From Isochrysis galbana (Eukaryota; Haptophyta; Isochrysidales; Isochrysidaceae), in contig CM030933.1 in NCBI GenBank assembly GCA_018136815.1, forward strand, positions 7,854,388 through 7,918,387: 64,000 nucleotides of DNA. The letters run 5' to 3'. The notes under the pieces were generated by a model that was given only the letters and a program-made list of their open reading frames with translations, did no database searches and was not told the origin of the DNA. Below, one piece after another: positions 1 to 11,304 of the stretch; the first letter of the stretch is position 1; every line of letters begins with the position of its first letter. Position numbers and translations under genes: made by a program.

Positions 1-279
1 CTCATGACGGTCTCATTTCTGGATGTGAGTTAGAGCTCGTCCCTGCATGGTCCAACTTGAATCGTGCTCAACACGTCCTCCCACTCTAGTCATCTTCAAC
101 TCACATGTCAAGCTGAAGGCAAGGGCGCGCAAGCCACACTGTCCAAGCAACATGCCTCCAGCGTAAAGCCGGCATGGTGTTCATCTGCCGAAGTTGCTGA
201 CGACGATTGCGCGCGGGCCGCACCGGGCTCGCCTTGATGGGAGCAGTCCTCGCTGTAGTGTCGGACTACGAAATGCACA

Positions 280-2480
280 TCAAAAATCGGCATCGAGCGA
301 GAACTCGCGCCCACCCCCTTTGGTGCCACCCCCCATAACGCCTGCCTTTTGGTATTCGCCCACTCGCCGCTCAAAGAAATTGGTTTTGCCCTATGACGCA
401 GTGAGGAGCGTTGTGGAGTCATGTAGACCTCTGTGCACAGCCTTGCGACGCGTCGATCAAATGGGAATAGAAACGTCACCAACGGTTATGAAGCTCATAT
501 GGCCCTCTCTATCCGTATTCGCATAGGAGAGTCTTCCATGGAGAGATGCACTTGTGCACATAGACTCGCCAGCTCGTGTCAAGCCGGAGTATTGGATCAA
601 GCGGCGGCCGCACATACCTGCATTGAGATCAGATCCATCCAGTTGAAGGGGTTGGTGCTCTCAAAGTGCGCCTCGAAGCCAAGCTCACGGAGCAGCCGAT
701 CCGCGACAAACTCGATGTACTAAGGCGACGCAAGGGCAAGTGGCCGTTACTTTGGCGCTAGGAAGTGAGGCAGCAGCAAGGTCGTACAAATCGCACCTGC
801 GTCATAAGCTTCGCATTCATACCGATGAGTGAGACGGGGAGTGCATCCGTGACGAAGCTGCGTTCGATGTCGACCGCCTCGGTGACAATCTCGATGACCT
901 AGCATAAGGGGCAGCATGCAAATAACACGTCCAACGCATATGTTGCACCAGCGCAAGCCCAACAATGAATAGGAAGGCTGGGCCTTGTGAGCGGAGGGTA
1001 CAGCGAGCACATGTGCAAGCTCATTCACGCTAGCTGCGGCACACAAGCAGAATGATGAGGTTAGCAGCTGCTTGCTCACCCTCTCCCGGGACGGAGGCCG
1101 TTCGAGCTTCGAAAAGAGCAGACAGGCAAAGTCGCAATGCAGGCCTTCATCACGAGAAATGAGCTCATTCGAGAATGTGAGGCCAGGCATCAGGCCGCGC
1201 TTCTGCGAAGGTCTCGCAGCGCGGCAGCGGTCAGGTCATGCGACGACTTGTAGCGTCGCTGATCATGGAGGCCGCCGCACTGGTGCGAAGCGGCTCGCAT
1301 GCTCAGACAGGCTGGGCGTTTGCACACCTTCAGCCAAAAGAGCGCACAAAAGGAGCCGGAGAAAAAAATGCCTTCAACGGCCGCGAAGGCGACAAGCCGC
1401 TCAGCAAAGGACGCCCTCTCCCCAATCCAGCGCAACGCCCATTGTGCCTGCACAGTACGCAGATGTTGTTGAGCCAGACGGCGTTGAGCGCCACGGTGTA
1501 GGAAGGGGCGCCACCCAGCCCAACATGCGGTCAAAGCCATAGCTTTGTGTGTTCGTCCATGGGACGGCAGGAAGCTCATCTGGGGCGCGAGGTGGGGGCG
1601 GAGAGGGGGGGGGGGGGGGGAGGGGGTGGCACGGGCTCACCTTGCGAGCCACGCACGGGACCTCCTTGATGGCGCCAAGCAACCGTCGCCGTTCAGAGGG
1701 CTCCTGGATAAACGTATCGATAAGCAACGAGTACGTCTCTGAGTGGATGTTTTCCATCGCTAGCTGGAAGCCGTAGAAGCACCGTGCCTCAGCTATTTTG
1801 ACATCTCCTGCATGCCAGCAAAAGTAACGGGCACATTAAGCAGACGCGCTACCCGCTCAAGGCCGACTGCAGCCACAACAGAGCACGCCATTGCATCGCC
1901 TTCCGTCCCAACTCATCACTTCTCGCCTCCGTCGTGCCCGATTTCTATGGCTTGGCAATCACTCACGGCAAAAGCGCTCGGCAAGATTCTCGACGACGAT
2001 GCCGTCAGAAGAGGCAAAGAACGCAAGCACGTGAGAGACAAAATGACGCTCGCCTTCGTTTAGCCGCTCCCAGTCCTTGCGGTCGGGGCTCAAGTCGATC
2101 TCCTCAGCTGTCCAGAAGGACGCCTCATGCTGCTTATACATTCGCCACATGTCGGGATGCTGGATGGGGAAGAGGACGAAGCGATCCTCTGCAGCACGGC
2201 AGAGCGGCTCGACAAAAGCCTCCTCATCGCATTCCGGCTCCACGCTGCCGCCGGCCTCGCCGGGCGCAGGCTGTGGCTCATGCCAGTATTCGATCTTGTC
2301 GTCAAGCGCGCTGTCTGCCCCGCACTCGAGGGCATGCTCGTTCGTGTCCCAACGGACGTGCGCACGGCGCGAGGCGCGCCCGTCGGCGTATCGCGGTTGC
2401 TCGGGCAGCGGCCCGGCGGGCAGCGTGCTGGCGCTTGCAAGCGCGGTCGCGCAGAGAAGGGCTGAGGTGGACGAGCCCAT
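280..2480 (-). CDS. RNR2: Ribonucleoside-diphosphate reductase small subunit (class Ia R2), 7 exons
   Basis: R2 supplies the diiron-tyrosyl radical for reduction of ribonucleotides to deoxyribonucleotides. Exons read on the minus strand: 2480-1967, 1807-1641, 1447-1328, 1202-1080, 898-797, 719-618, 390-280. All introns are GT-AG and phases agree, giving 412 residues. Expected metal ligands are present: D159 (SSDGIV), E190 and H193 (MENIHSE), E252 (AAVEGIFF), E286 and H289 (DEGLH). The radical tyrosine is Y197 (SETYSLLID). The C-terminus FSLDADF matches the eukaryotic peptide that docks on the large subunit. The ATG at 2480 is chosen because the upstream open frame is only proline-rich low complexity. 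Residues 1-22 are small and hydrophobic, so an organelle-targeting or signal sequence is possible. The radical-transfer region ([15 protein letters not shown]) is intact. The gene appears functional. Confidence 0.95.
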
Positions 2481-2562
2481 CCGCCTCCGGCGGCGGCCGT
2501 CCCGCGCAGCGAGTGGAGGAGGGATGGTCTGCCGCGCCGCGCCGCGTGGGGGGGCGGGGGAG

Positions 2563-2613
2563 GGGGGGAGGAAAGGGGCGGGGGAAAGGGGCTGGGGAGG
2601 GGGGGGGGGGGGG
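2563..2613 (-). promoter_or_regulatory. C-rich tract upstream of the R2 gene
   Basis: On the coding (minus) strand this stretch is nearly pure C, ending in a 15-base run at 2613-2599, about 120 bases before the R2 ATG. Similar coding-strand C runs precede four other genes here. A role in the 5' UTR or core promoter is inference. Confidence 0.35.
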
Positions 2614-2652
2614 CGGGCTCCGAGGCTCGGCGGAGGAAGCGGCCAGGAAAGG

Positions 2653-2820
2653 GGGGGAAAGATCACCGGGGGGAGGCGCGGGCCACCGGACCATATCTAA
2701 GCCCTTCACCCCTATCCCCCTAGTAGTGTACGGGGGGAGCCGCCTGATGGCGGGGGGAGAAGGGCCGGGGGAGTGGGGGTGTGTAGAAAGTATGCTACGT
2801 ACTACGTGTAGTAGGTAGTG
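2653..2820 (-). repeat. Inverted 5' fragment of the R repeat
   Basis: About 168 bp here are the reverse complement, with essentially no mismatches by eye, of roughly 3932-4099. The shared block runs from a CCACTACCTACTACACG end through the GATCTTTCCCCCCC end. It is the first ~170 bases of the R repeat (full copies at 3930-4814 and 30820-31566) in opposite orientation. It lies directly against the 5' flank of the R2 gene. Confidence 0.8.
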
Positions 2821-3929
2821 GTTTGGCGGTGGGAAGCGAGAGGCACCGGCCCCCCGGGGGGCGGGGGGGGAAGGGGGGGGGAGGGGAGCGCCCTCGCCGT
2901 GGGCGCCGTGGCGCTTGTGTCGCTCTCTACTCTCTACGCTAGAGAGGAGGGTGCGGCGGGGTGGGCTGGGGCTGGAGCGGGGTGGGCCTTCATCTACACG
3001 TCACGTGTGTGCCAAAAGTGAGAACGTGCGTTGGGCACTCAGCTAGCTGAGAAACCACAGTGTGAGTAGTGAGTAGGCACATGTACTCCGTATGTACTCA
3101 ACCTACACGTGAAACACAGGAACAGTGTTTTTTTTGGAGGCCCAAAACATGTTTTTCGCTGTTTTAACCCTAGTATGTGCCAAAAATGGACTTTTGGGGG
3201 GCTGAGGAATCAGCTTCGGGTGCTGTTTAGCACTCAATTTTTCGGCTAGGCGGACTGTACATAGGCGGGAAAGAACCCCCTAAGAGTCATGACACTAGTG
3301 TAGGGAGATTACACTCTTATTCTGAGCAGTGAAAATGGCGAAATCGCAAATCGCCCTAAAAATCACCAAAAACCCCCGACTACGGCAGAAGACACCGATG
3401 ACAAGCGAAAAAGCACTGGACATGGTAATAGGCACCCACTCCCTGCCGGCCCCAGATGGGACAATAGGCTTCTAATAGGTTCTATTAAGAGGTCAAGAGG
3501 CCTACCAGACCTGTTACCTGTTAATAGGTAATAGGTAAAAAAAACCTTTCAATATTCTCGCCTCGCGCGTGGCTATAGGCCTATACTATAGGTACCGCTA
3601 TCGTAGCCACGCCCAAATCATCTCGGATCCCTTCCTCTCCCTAGTAACTTAGCTCAGAAGTCAGAAGCCAATCATATTCATAATATACATCACACACTCA
3701 TACATCATACATCTATAATATTAGTAAAATGAGTTTTATTTTGACCTGTTACGGACCTATTGCGACCTGTCAATAGGTCCTCTTAATAGGAAGAGGCCCC
3801 CGAAACCTGTTGACCTTGTACCTGTTGTCCCATCCGGGCTGCCGGCAGGCACCACATCTGAACTGAGGGCGCTTAGGCTTATCCACACCACACAGATTGT
3901 GCACTCGCGGCGAATGGAACCACTACCAC
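2821..3929. other. Loop between inverted R arms, no gene
   Basis: About 1.1 kb between the two inverted R arms. The first 200 bases are G-rich, the next few hundred are unremarkable, and a second, smaller inverted repeat lies at about 3430-3855. I see no convincing coding region. Confidence 0.6.
3430..3855. mobile_element. MITE-like inverted-repeat element
   Basis: The left end (CTGCCGGCCCCAGATGGGACA near 3445) and right end (reverse complement of the block near 3820-3850) form imperfect terminal inverted repeats of roughly 100-130 bp. The interior is AT-rich with repeated TTAATAGG words and no open frame. The same TTAATAGG words recur at 29720-29860. No clear target duplication was found, so the mobile origin is inferred from the structure. 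Confidence 0.45.
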
Positions 3930-4814
3930 TACCTACTACACGTAGTACGTAGCATACTTTCTACACCCCCACTCCCCCGGCCCTTCTCCCCCCGCCATCA
4001 GGCGGCTCCCCCCGTACACTACTAGGGGGATAGGGGTGAAGGGCTTAGATATGGTCCGGTGGCCCGCGCCTCCCCCCGGTGATCTTTCCCCCCCTTCCTC
4101 TTGTGTCTCCGAGTGGGCGGCCGACTCTGTCCCGACTTATCCTGTAAACAGGAGCGGGACTTACCAAATTTTCGGTAAGCGGAGCTCTCGCTCCGCCCAC
4201 CCCCTTCTCCGCGCCTCTCTCCCCTCTCCTGCGGCACGCGCGATGGCGCGCCTGCGGCAGCCCTTCCCTCCTGGTTCTGGCGCCCCCGTCTTCTCTTACC
4301 CAAACGGGGCGAGAAGACACGTAAAAGCCGGAGGGGAGAGCTGCCACTCCCCCCTCCCCTCCCTCTTCCCTTTCCCTCCTCTCTTCCCTGCGGCGGGGGC
4401 CCATGGCGCGCGCCTGCGGCCCCTCTTCAGGTCCCCAGGAGGCCAGCAGGGGCCTGGGAGCGCAGCTCAGGGGGCAGGTGAGGCTGGGGCATGGCCCTGG
4501 CCCCTCCTGCCTCTCCATCGCTGGCTCTCGAGCCCCTGCCAGTCGACTGGAGCTGGCTGGGGGGTCCTGATCAGGGGGGCCCAGGGGGAGGAGGGACTGG
4601 TCAGAGGGATGGGCTGGCCACGACAGGCCAGGGCGGGCGAATCAGGCGTGCCTGTGGGGAGTGGGGAGAGGGATGGGTCAGCATGGCAGTGTTCTCCTGG
4701 CAAGCCATCAGGCATGCCAGGAGAGTGGGTGGTTCCTCCCCCATGGCGGGGGAGGAGTGGAGAGAGGGGGGGGCTCGTGCCCCGCCATGGGTGAACCAAG
4801 TATAAACTTAGTTG
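3930..4814 (+). repeat. R repeat, copy 1
   Basis: A GC-rich dispersed repeat matching 30855-31566 over nearly its whole length, with the same right end (accaagtataaacttagttg). Open frames differ between the two copies, so it is probably non-coding. It contains short potential hairpins such as GCGGAGC-TCTC-GCTCCGC near 4178. It ends exactly where copia coding sequence begins, suggesting insertion into or beside that element. Confidence 0.7.
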
Positions 4815-6069
4815 CCGTCCCTCACGGCTAGGCTCTTCAGTTGTCGCGCTGGCTATGAGAACGATGGCATTCACACCTATCTCAACGACGATCGCTACTT
4901 GAAGCTCCCCGGGGGGAGTTAGCCCGGATGGCTACCTCCGGCCCTCACTACACCATTGGCTTCGATGCCGCTCTCACCGCCTCCGACGTCTCAGATGAGC
5001 CTACTACGGCCGCTTTATGGCATGCCCGGCTAGCTCACTTTGGCGTCAATCGGATTCGAGCCTCCATGTTAGCGCGCGATCAGCACAGCTCACATGCATC
5101 TGCGAAAGCTCTCGATTGCACGTCGTGGTAGTCGTGCCGTTGTCGACGAATTTCTAGCCGATTACGATTACGCGAAGCGGTTTAATATTAGCATCGTTGG
5201 TGTGAGCCAACTCGATTTCTGGGCTACGAAATCACTCGAGATCGCGACAAACGAACCATGTTGCTACGTCAAACACGTTATATTGAGGATGTACACACTG
5301 AATTCTTGAGTAAGTCTTGTTCTAAGGACTTTGGAGTCCCCGTCTGTGCTTCCAAGATTGACCACTTTCACAAGCTAGGTGTCGCCTCAAGTGACCTCGA
5401 ACGTTCACAAATGCGAAATAAGTCGTATCTCAAGCTCATCGGCTCACTTCTATGGATCACCATTACGCGGCCGGATGTTGCTTTCTATGTTTCGTTCCTA
5501 TGTCAATTTATGCACGACCCATCTCCGGATTGCTATGAGGCTGCCTTAGGCGTCTTGTGCTATTTGCACCACTCCCGTCACCTCGGGTTAACCTATGACG
5601 GATCTGTTGATAAGCTCGACATCTACGCTGATTCTTCATGGGGATCCATGCCTAAACCATTTGCAGGCTACGCTCTTATGTATGGGGAGCGGCCATCTCA
5701 TTTCGTTCAAGGAAGCTGACTATCGTTGCGCAGTCCTCTGCTGAGGCCGAGACCGCCATATATGCTTTAGCGGCCCGGGATCTACGCTTTATGTTACATC
5801 TGTTCGAGTTCGTTGATCTTCCTCGATCGCTACCTATTGGCATTCATACTGACAATTCCGCTGCTCGTGACTCGATTAAGAATCCTGGAGTCACCGCTCG
5901 CAATCGCCATTATGAGCGTTGGCTACTGTACGCTCGAGAACAACATCTCCACAAGATATCAGTTCCTATTTGGATTGGTACTGGACAAATGACAGCGGAT
6001 ATCTTCACCAAATGTCTCGATAAGACAACCTTCTATCGTCACCGGGCTACACTTCTCAATTCTGATTGA
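4815..6069 (+). pseudogene. Ty1/copia pol remnant (pre-integrase, RT tail, RNase H)
   Basis: Pieces of a copia polyprotein in order but in several frames. At 4850-5090 there is a Gag-pre-integrase region (NDGIHTYLNDDRYLKLPGG, then LWHARLAHFGVNRIRA). At 5258-5705 there is the RT C-terminus (YLKLIGSLLWITITRPDVAF). At 5717-6069 there is RNase H (VAQSSAEAETAIYALAARDL, HTDNSAARDSIKNP, TADIFTKCL). The integrase core and most of RT, including the catalytic aspartates, are missing, so there is a large internal deletion plus at least two frameshifts. It cannot be autonomous. Confidence 0.85.
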
Positions 6070-6147
6070 TGCATATGATGTTAGCCCTTCCAGTCTTCGG
6101 ACTGAGTCCGTCCTTCCTCGTCTTTAAGGCAGCATCAGTGTCATGCT

Positions 6148-6250
6148 GTGGGGGAGTGTCTGGAGTTTTGTAGTAGAAGGGGCTCATAGTCCCCATGTGC
6201 CTTGGTGTACGCTTAATTGGGTGTCCTCCGATCTCGCCCCCCTCCTTGCG
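6148..6250 (+). repeat. Copia polypurine tract and start of 3' LTR
   Basis: GTGGGGGAG at about 6148-6156 is followed at 6157 by TGTCTGGAG, the usual polypurine-tract/TG junction at the start of a 3' LTR, 90 bases after the RNase H stop. The LTR's right end cannot be placed because no second copy is in the window. Confidence 0.4.
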
Positions 6251-6374
6251 TCGCTAAGACCATGCTACATCTAGCCCTCGTCTCGCTACTCGGTATGGGC
6301 CTGCCCACGGCTGTCCCACGCGCTCTATTCGAACAGAGAGAGACCAAGCTAGAGAGAGACCCCCGAGAAACCAA

Positions 6375-6614
6375 CCCCCCCCCCCCCCCTCCCGCGAAAA
6401 ACTCGGACCCCCCCCCCCCCCCTTTACTCTTGATTAGGAGCACTTTGGATTTTGGATTTTGGATTATGGGGCCTTTTCCCTCTCGCGGACTTTTTAGAGA
6501 CCGGCCACGCGAGAAGAGGAGCCACGCTTTTGGGCGGGAAGGAGAAAAAGACCAGTGGCTTTCTCTACCTACTCCCTCCCCCCCCCCCCCCCCGCCCCCC
6601 CCCCCCCGCCCCCC
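6375..6614 (+). promoter_or_regulatory. C-rich tracts upstream of the Strawberry-notch gene
   Basis: C runs at 6375-6389, 6408-6422 and 6578-6614 (16 consecutive Cs, then more interrupted by single Gs) lie 140-380 bases before the ATG at 6752, on the coding strand. They match the arrangement at the R2, LRR, RanBP2-finger and DnaJ genes. Confidence 0.35.
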
Positions 6615-6751
6615 GTCGGAGCGAAAGAAAGAAAGAAACCCTTCTCCCTCCTTCTCCTCTCCCCCCGCCCCCCAAGAACCTCTCTCCCTCCCGCCGCCCT
6701 CTGCCCCTTCTCTCTCTCACGCGAGCGCGCGCAGTAGTTGGAACCAGCGTG

Positions 6752-9700
6752 ATGGCCGCCGAGGACGACGTCGAGGTGCTTGGCACCACCGGCGTCACGG
6801 TGAGCCGCCACAGCTTTGGCAGCAGTGTGAGCAGTAGGGACTGCACGAATCCAATTCGGTCACGATGTCCCCTCTCGCCCATCTCAGGCCAACAAAGACC
6901 TGCCGCACAGCCGGTTCGACTGCGTAGTGAATCTCTTCCCCCGTGACAACCCAACAGTTGAGGCCTGCTCGCTCTTCTGCTCGAAATGCTACTGCTGTGA
7001 GTGAGGCAGGGAGGCGACCAGAGCCGCTACTCGCCACGCCCGCGCTCTGCTCACGTCCCAGACGCAAGCATGACCTTCGTGTCTGTTGAGTGAGAAGGCA
7101 CACGGTCCTGTGCCGTAGACGGACCACTACACTCGCGCCGACCGCGTACTTCCTCCTTTCTTCGTAGATGTGTGCGACATTCCTGCTGCTGCATGCGACA
7201 AGTGGAAGGAGCACTGCGTTGCAGATGGTTCGCTTGAGTGGATCAACAAGCGCACGAGAAAGAGGCGGACAGACGCGGCGGCTGCCAACGCAGCACGACA
7301 GGGTCGGGTTCCAGCCACGGAGGAAGAGACACGCCGCGCTTTTGCGGAAGTCGCCGGCGAGGAGACTAGTCAGGGAGGACAAACAGCCAACAATGATCAA
7401 GAGGAGCACCTAGAGGATGAGGGCACCGAGGAGACTTTTGCGACGTACGAACCATTCCACTTCAAGTTTGGCCAGGTGGGGGGCCTTTGGTGCTACACGC
7501 GGCCACTTTCGCGAGGTCCCTCGCACAGATGCCCGCCCGTGCCACTGAGCCGCGCACCAGCTCAAGCAGCCCTTCCCGTATATCGACCATTGTGCGCACC
7601 ACCTTGGACGGACAGGCCCACCCGGATGCCGTCGTCGAGACCACCTCGCTGTCCTATGCGGAGCTCCCGCCCATCACTTACAAACTTGCCCTCCCAGCTA
7701 GCATCCTCCAACCCCCTTCGAAGGCCAATCCATATGGCGGCGCTCTTTCCAATCTTCAGGTGGATGATCCCACCTTGTGCAGCTCCCTGACGATCAGCAA
7801 CGGGGTGCTGCAGCACGTGCATCTTAGCCCTCTCAGGCGTACCCGTGGCAAACTGAGTTGCTTGGGCAACACCACTGACCGTATGAAGTTACCATCTGAT
7901 GACTTTGCTCCCCCGTATCACCGCACGCGCAGCTCGAGACGGTAGTGTATGCGTGTCAGCGCCACGAGAAGATGCTGCCCACGGGTGAACGCTGTGGCTT
8001 CTTCCTTGGCGACGGCGTTGGCCTGGGCAAGGGCCGGCAGGTGTGACATAGTATGCCAAACCATAGGTGGACGCATTCTCCACTTGAGGGTTGTGTGCGG
8101 CGCCATGCACGCCGGCTCTCGTTGTGCATGCTTGCGGCGCACTCGCTGGCCTTTAGGAAGGTGCCACAGGCTGCACATCGGCTACCGGATGACGGCAGCA
8201 CCTCAAACTACGCCTTCACGTCATCTTCCACATTCCTCACTGAGGTGTATCCCCCTTCTCTTGCATGTAGCTCGCTGGCATCATCGCCGAGAATTGGCTG
8301 CGCGGACGCAAGCGCCACCTGTGGGTCTCCGTCTCGACGGACCTCATGGAGGACGCCAAGCGAGACTTAAGGGACATCGGCTTTTCGCACATACCGGTGT
8401 GGAACCTGGCCAAGCTGCCATACGGCAAACTCAGGTGCACCGATGCGCCCGAGCTCGCGGGCAACTTTGTCCTCTACGCTACACCGGCCTTGGTGCACTA
8501 GTATGGCGCACACCCGATATGTGTGTCGCAGCCTCGTCGACACCCTGTTTTTGCAAATCCCCCAGCAAGCGCAACGGCGTAGGCGAGGGCGTCATCTTCT
8601 CCACCTACTCGGCGCTCATTTCTAAGCGACAGGTGCAAGCAGCGTGGCGCCTGCACAGCTGCACTCGGTTGTTTGTGTAGCAGCATCGTGGGTCGTCACA
8701 TGTGCGGCTGGCTCCCCATACTTTGGCTTCCGCAGGGAGCGAAGGCGCAAACTCGTGCCGACCAGGTGAAGGATTGGATGGGTGGCAAGAAAGCTGATGG
8801 ATGTATGCTCTTTGATGAGTCCCACAAGGCCAAGAACCTCGTCCCAGAATCGGTACGTTCCGTAGACTCAGGCGCAGCCACTCCGACAGAGTGTGCGCCC
8901 CTGCCAGCGGGGATAGCGCAAGACCTTTCCTCGCGCTGCTACCTGCAGGTGGTGAACACCACCGGCATCCCGACCAAGAAGAGTTCGTCGCAGACGGGCA
9001 TCGTGTGCCAGCAGTTACAGCGGGACCTGAGGCTCGCGCGCGTGGTCTACTGCTCTGCGACGGGCGCTTCCTCCCTTCCCAACATGGCATATATGGAACG
9101 GCTGGGCTTGTGGGGCGATCAGACCGCCTTCGCCACTTTCGGACACTTCTCAAAAGCTGTCGGCGATGGCGGTGAGCCTATCGCACTATGCGCTAAGTTA
9201 CTCTGACGCCTGGTTGATGAGGACCGCCCACGATGAGTCGGTGCTCGACGTCGCCCTTGCGCCTGTCAACCGTTGTCCACGCCGCGTGCCCCTCCTCGCT
9301 CCAGGTGTTGGTGCGATGGAGCTCATTGCACTCGACCTCAAGCGACGCGGCATGTACATATGCCGGCAGCTCTCCTTCAAAGCGGCGACCTTTAATACAC
9401 AGACCATCGACCTCACCCAACGTCAGATGCGCATGTACGACGAGGCATCCACCTTCTGGAACGAGCTGTTGAGTTGCCTGTACTATGCCGTCCACGAGGT
9501 GTGTGCGGCCCACAGGGGATGCACGCGCATCAGATGAAACTCGTCGACCCTCTGGGTTGGCACGCACGACCATGGCTTGGGTTGCTCTCGTTTGATGTGG
9601 CCCTGTGAGGGATGGTGCCCCACGTGCCGCTAACCTTGCGCTTGCAGGTATTGAGGCTGGGCGACTCCAGCGGTAAGCTGAATATGCCGAAAGGGCACCC

Positions 9701-10636
9701 ATCAAGCCGCATCTTCTCTCACTACTGGGGCTGCCATCAGCGCTTCTTTCGTGCGATGTGCATGGCCATGAAGGTCCCGCGAGTGGTAGAGGTGACTCAA
9801 CAAGCTCTCGCCGACAATAAGTGCGTCGTCATTGGGCTGCAGGTACGGGCGGGCGAGGCGCCGCAATGCCGTGGCCATCAAATTCAGCCAGCCCACGGTC
9901 AGGCTCATGGCTATGCCACGATTATCCCGAGGCCGTGGGCCTTCTGTGGAGCCCGTGGCGCCACCGCAGCAAGATCATGGTAGTGGCCCGTCGACAGTAG
10001 CGCAACTTCCTTTGATACCCCGCCTGCTTTGTTGGTAGACCACGGGTGAGAGCCGCCTCGAGGACGCCGTGAAATCAAAAGAGAACCTCGACGAGTTTGC
10101 TGGCATGAAAGAAGTCATTCGCTTCTTGCTGAAGCGCTTTCCCACAGGCGACTACATCAATGCGTACCCGGAATCTGATTTCGACGGAGACGGGTCGGAC
10201 TCAGACGATCAGGAGCTGACGGCTGCGGTGGCTGGTGCTAGCGACCGTGGCCGCGCTAGGATGGCTGCAACGCGCAGACGCAAGCACCGCGGGTCGGAGA
10301 GCGATTACAACTCCGCGGAGGACGAGGAGGGCGACGAGACTCTCGATGGCTTCATCGTTGACGACGGCGAGGAAGAGTCGTCGGATTACGAGTCATCAGC
10401 ATCGGACGCCAGTGATGGTGCGCTTCGGCATGGCAATCCTACTTCGCCGCTGCTTGAGAAGCTCCCATTGCCGTCCAGGTGTCTGTATCGCTTAACCGGC
10501 TTATTCGCGCCTTTGTGACCTATGCCTACCGTAGATGCCACAAATGGAGACAGCAAGGAGCACGTTGGCCGCACCTCCAAAATCCCGTCCGCAGTGAAGG
10601 CGATGAAAATTACGCAGCTGCGTGAGCTGCTGCGCT
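6752..10636 (+). CDS. Strawberry-notch (SBNO) family helicase-like protein with N-terminal Cys-rich module, 3' part missing
   Basis: Exons inferred: 6752-6799, 6888-6996, 7168-7475, 7529-7759, 7933-8040, 8271-8434, 8566-8632, 8736-8852, 8949-9171, 9305-9498, 9648-9842, 10039-10417, 10595-gap. All introns are GT-AG and phases agree, giving ~728 residues before the gap. SBNO hallmarks in order: [12 protein letters not shown], a Walker-A-like [35 protein letters not shown] (Walker B), YCSATGAS...[44 protein letters not shown] and CVVIGLQTTGESR. SBNO proteins are DExH/SF2-like chromatin and transcription regulators. Exons 2-3 add a Cys-rich segment ([20 protein letters not shown]-x2-HC) before the helicase. 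A long acidic stretch near residues 640-710 precedes the gap. The second helicase half is not found after the gap. Confidence 0.88.
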
Positions 10637-10736
10637 NNNNNNNNNNNNNNNNNNNNNNNNNNNNNNNNNNNNNNNNNNNNNNNNNNNNNNNNNNNNNNNN
10701 NNNNNNNNNNNNNNNNNNNNNNNNNNNNNNNNNNNN
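10637..10736. other. Assembly gap (100 N)
   Basis: One hundred Ns fall inside an exon of the Strawberry-notch gene. The true size is unknown, since 100 N is a common placeholder. Confidence 0.99.
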
Positions 10737-11304
10737 GCAAGCTGAAGCACAGCCCATGACCAAACTCATCGTTGTGTTGTGGGCCAATGCGTAAGCTGCT
10801 GGTACTCGTGCCCTCTCCATCTTCCGTCTTCCCCCCTGTGTTTGCTTGTGCATCCGCTTGTGCGTTTTGCGCATGCTCAATGCGTGCATTGGTCTTGTCC
10901 CAATGGGAAGCTGTGAGATATGCCTTTGGCTCGAGATTGGGCGCCCCATCTGGCAAGGTGTCCTTCCCTCCCACACAGTGTTCCGTGACTGATCCGCCGT
11001 CGCCTCGCTTACCGTCACGGCGACCAGTTTCAGGTACCATATCTGCAGTCTGCCCACCCTCCGCCGCCCTAGTCCTATGGGCCATTTGCGGCTCTATACC
11101 CTCCCGCATCTCATTTGCTCCGTTAGAGCGGGCGCCCTTGGGTATAGCGTCAACCCACCACGCGCGCTGGCTGCGCAGGGAGCTGCGACGCGGGCCGGTT
11201 GACGCTGTACTATGTGCAACAATCCTCGCTGAGATCTTACGCCTTTATACTAAGCGCGGTTGAGATGTCGGAGAGCCTCTCGTGAAGCAATGTTCCCAGA
11301 GACG
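10737..11304. other. Region without recognised gene
   Basis: The C-terminal helicase half of the Strawberry-notch protein should follow the gap, but no conserved motif of it is visible here. Open frames on both strands look random. Either the gap hides several kilobases or the scaffold is misjoined. Confidence 0.5.

Noticed and set aside
2481..2666. Longer R2 start (235-residue first-exon frame beginning at 2666)
   Set aside because: The extra 62 residues are proline-rich low complexity over a C run. The ATG at 2480 gives a sensible N-terminus.
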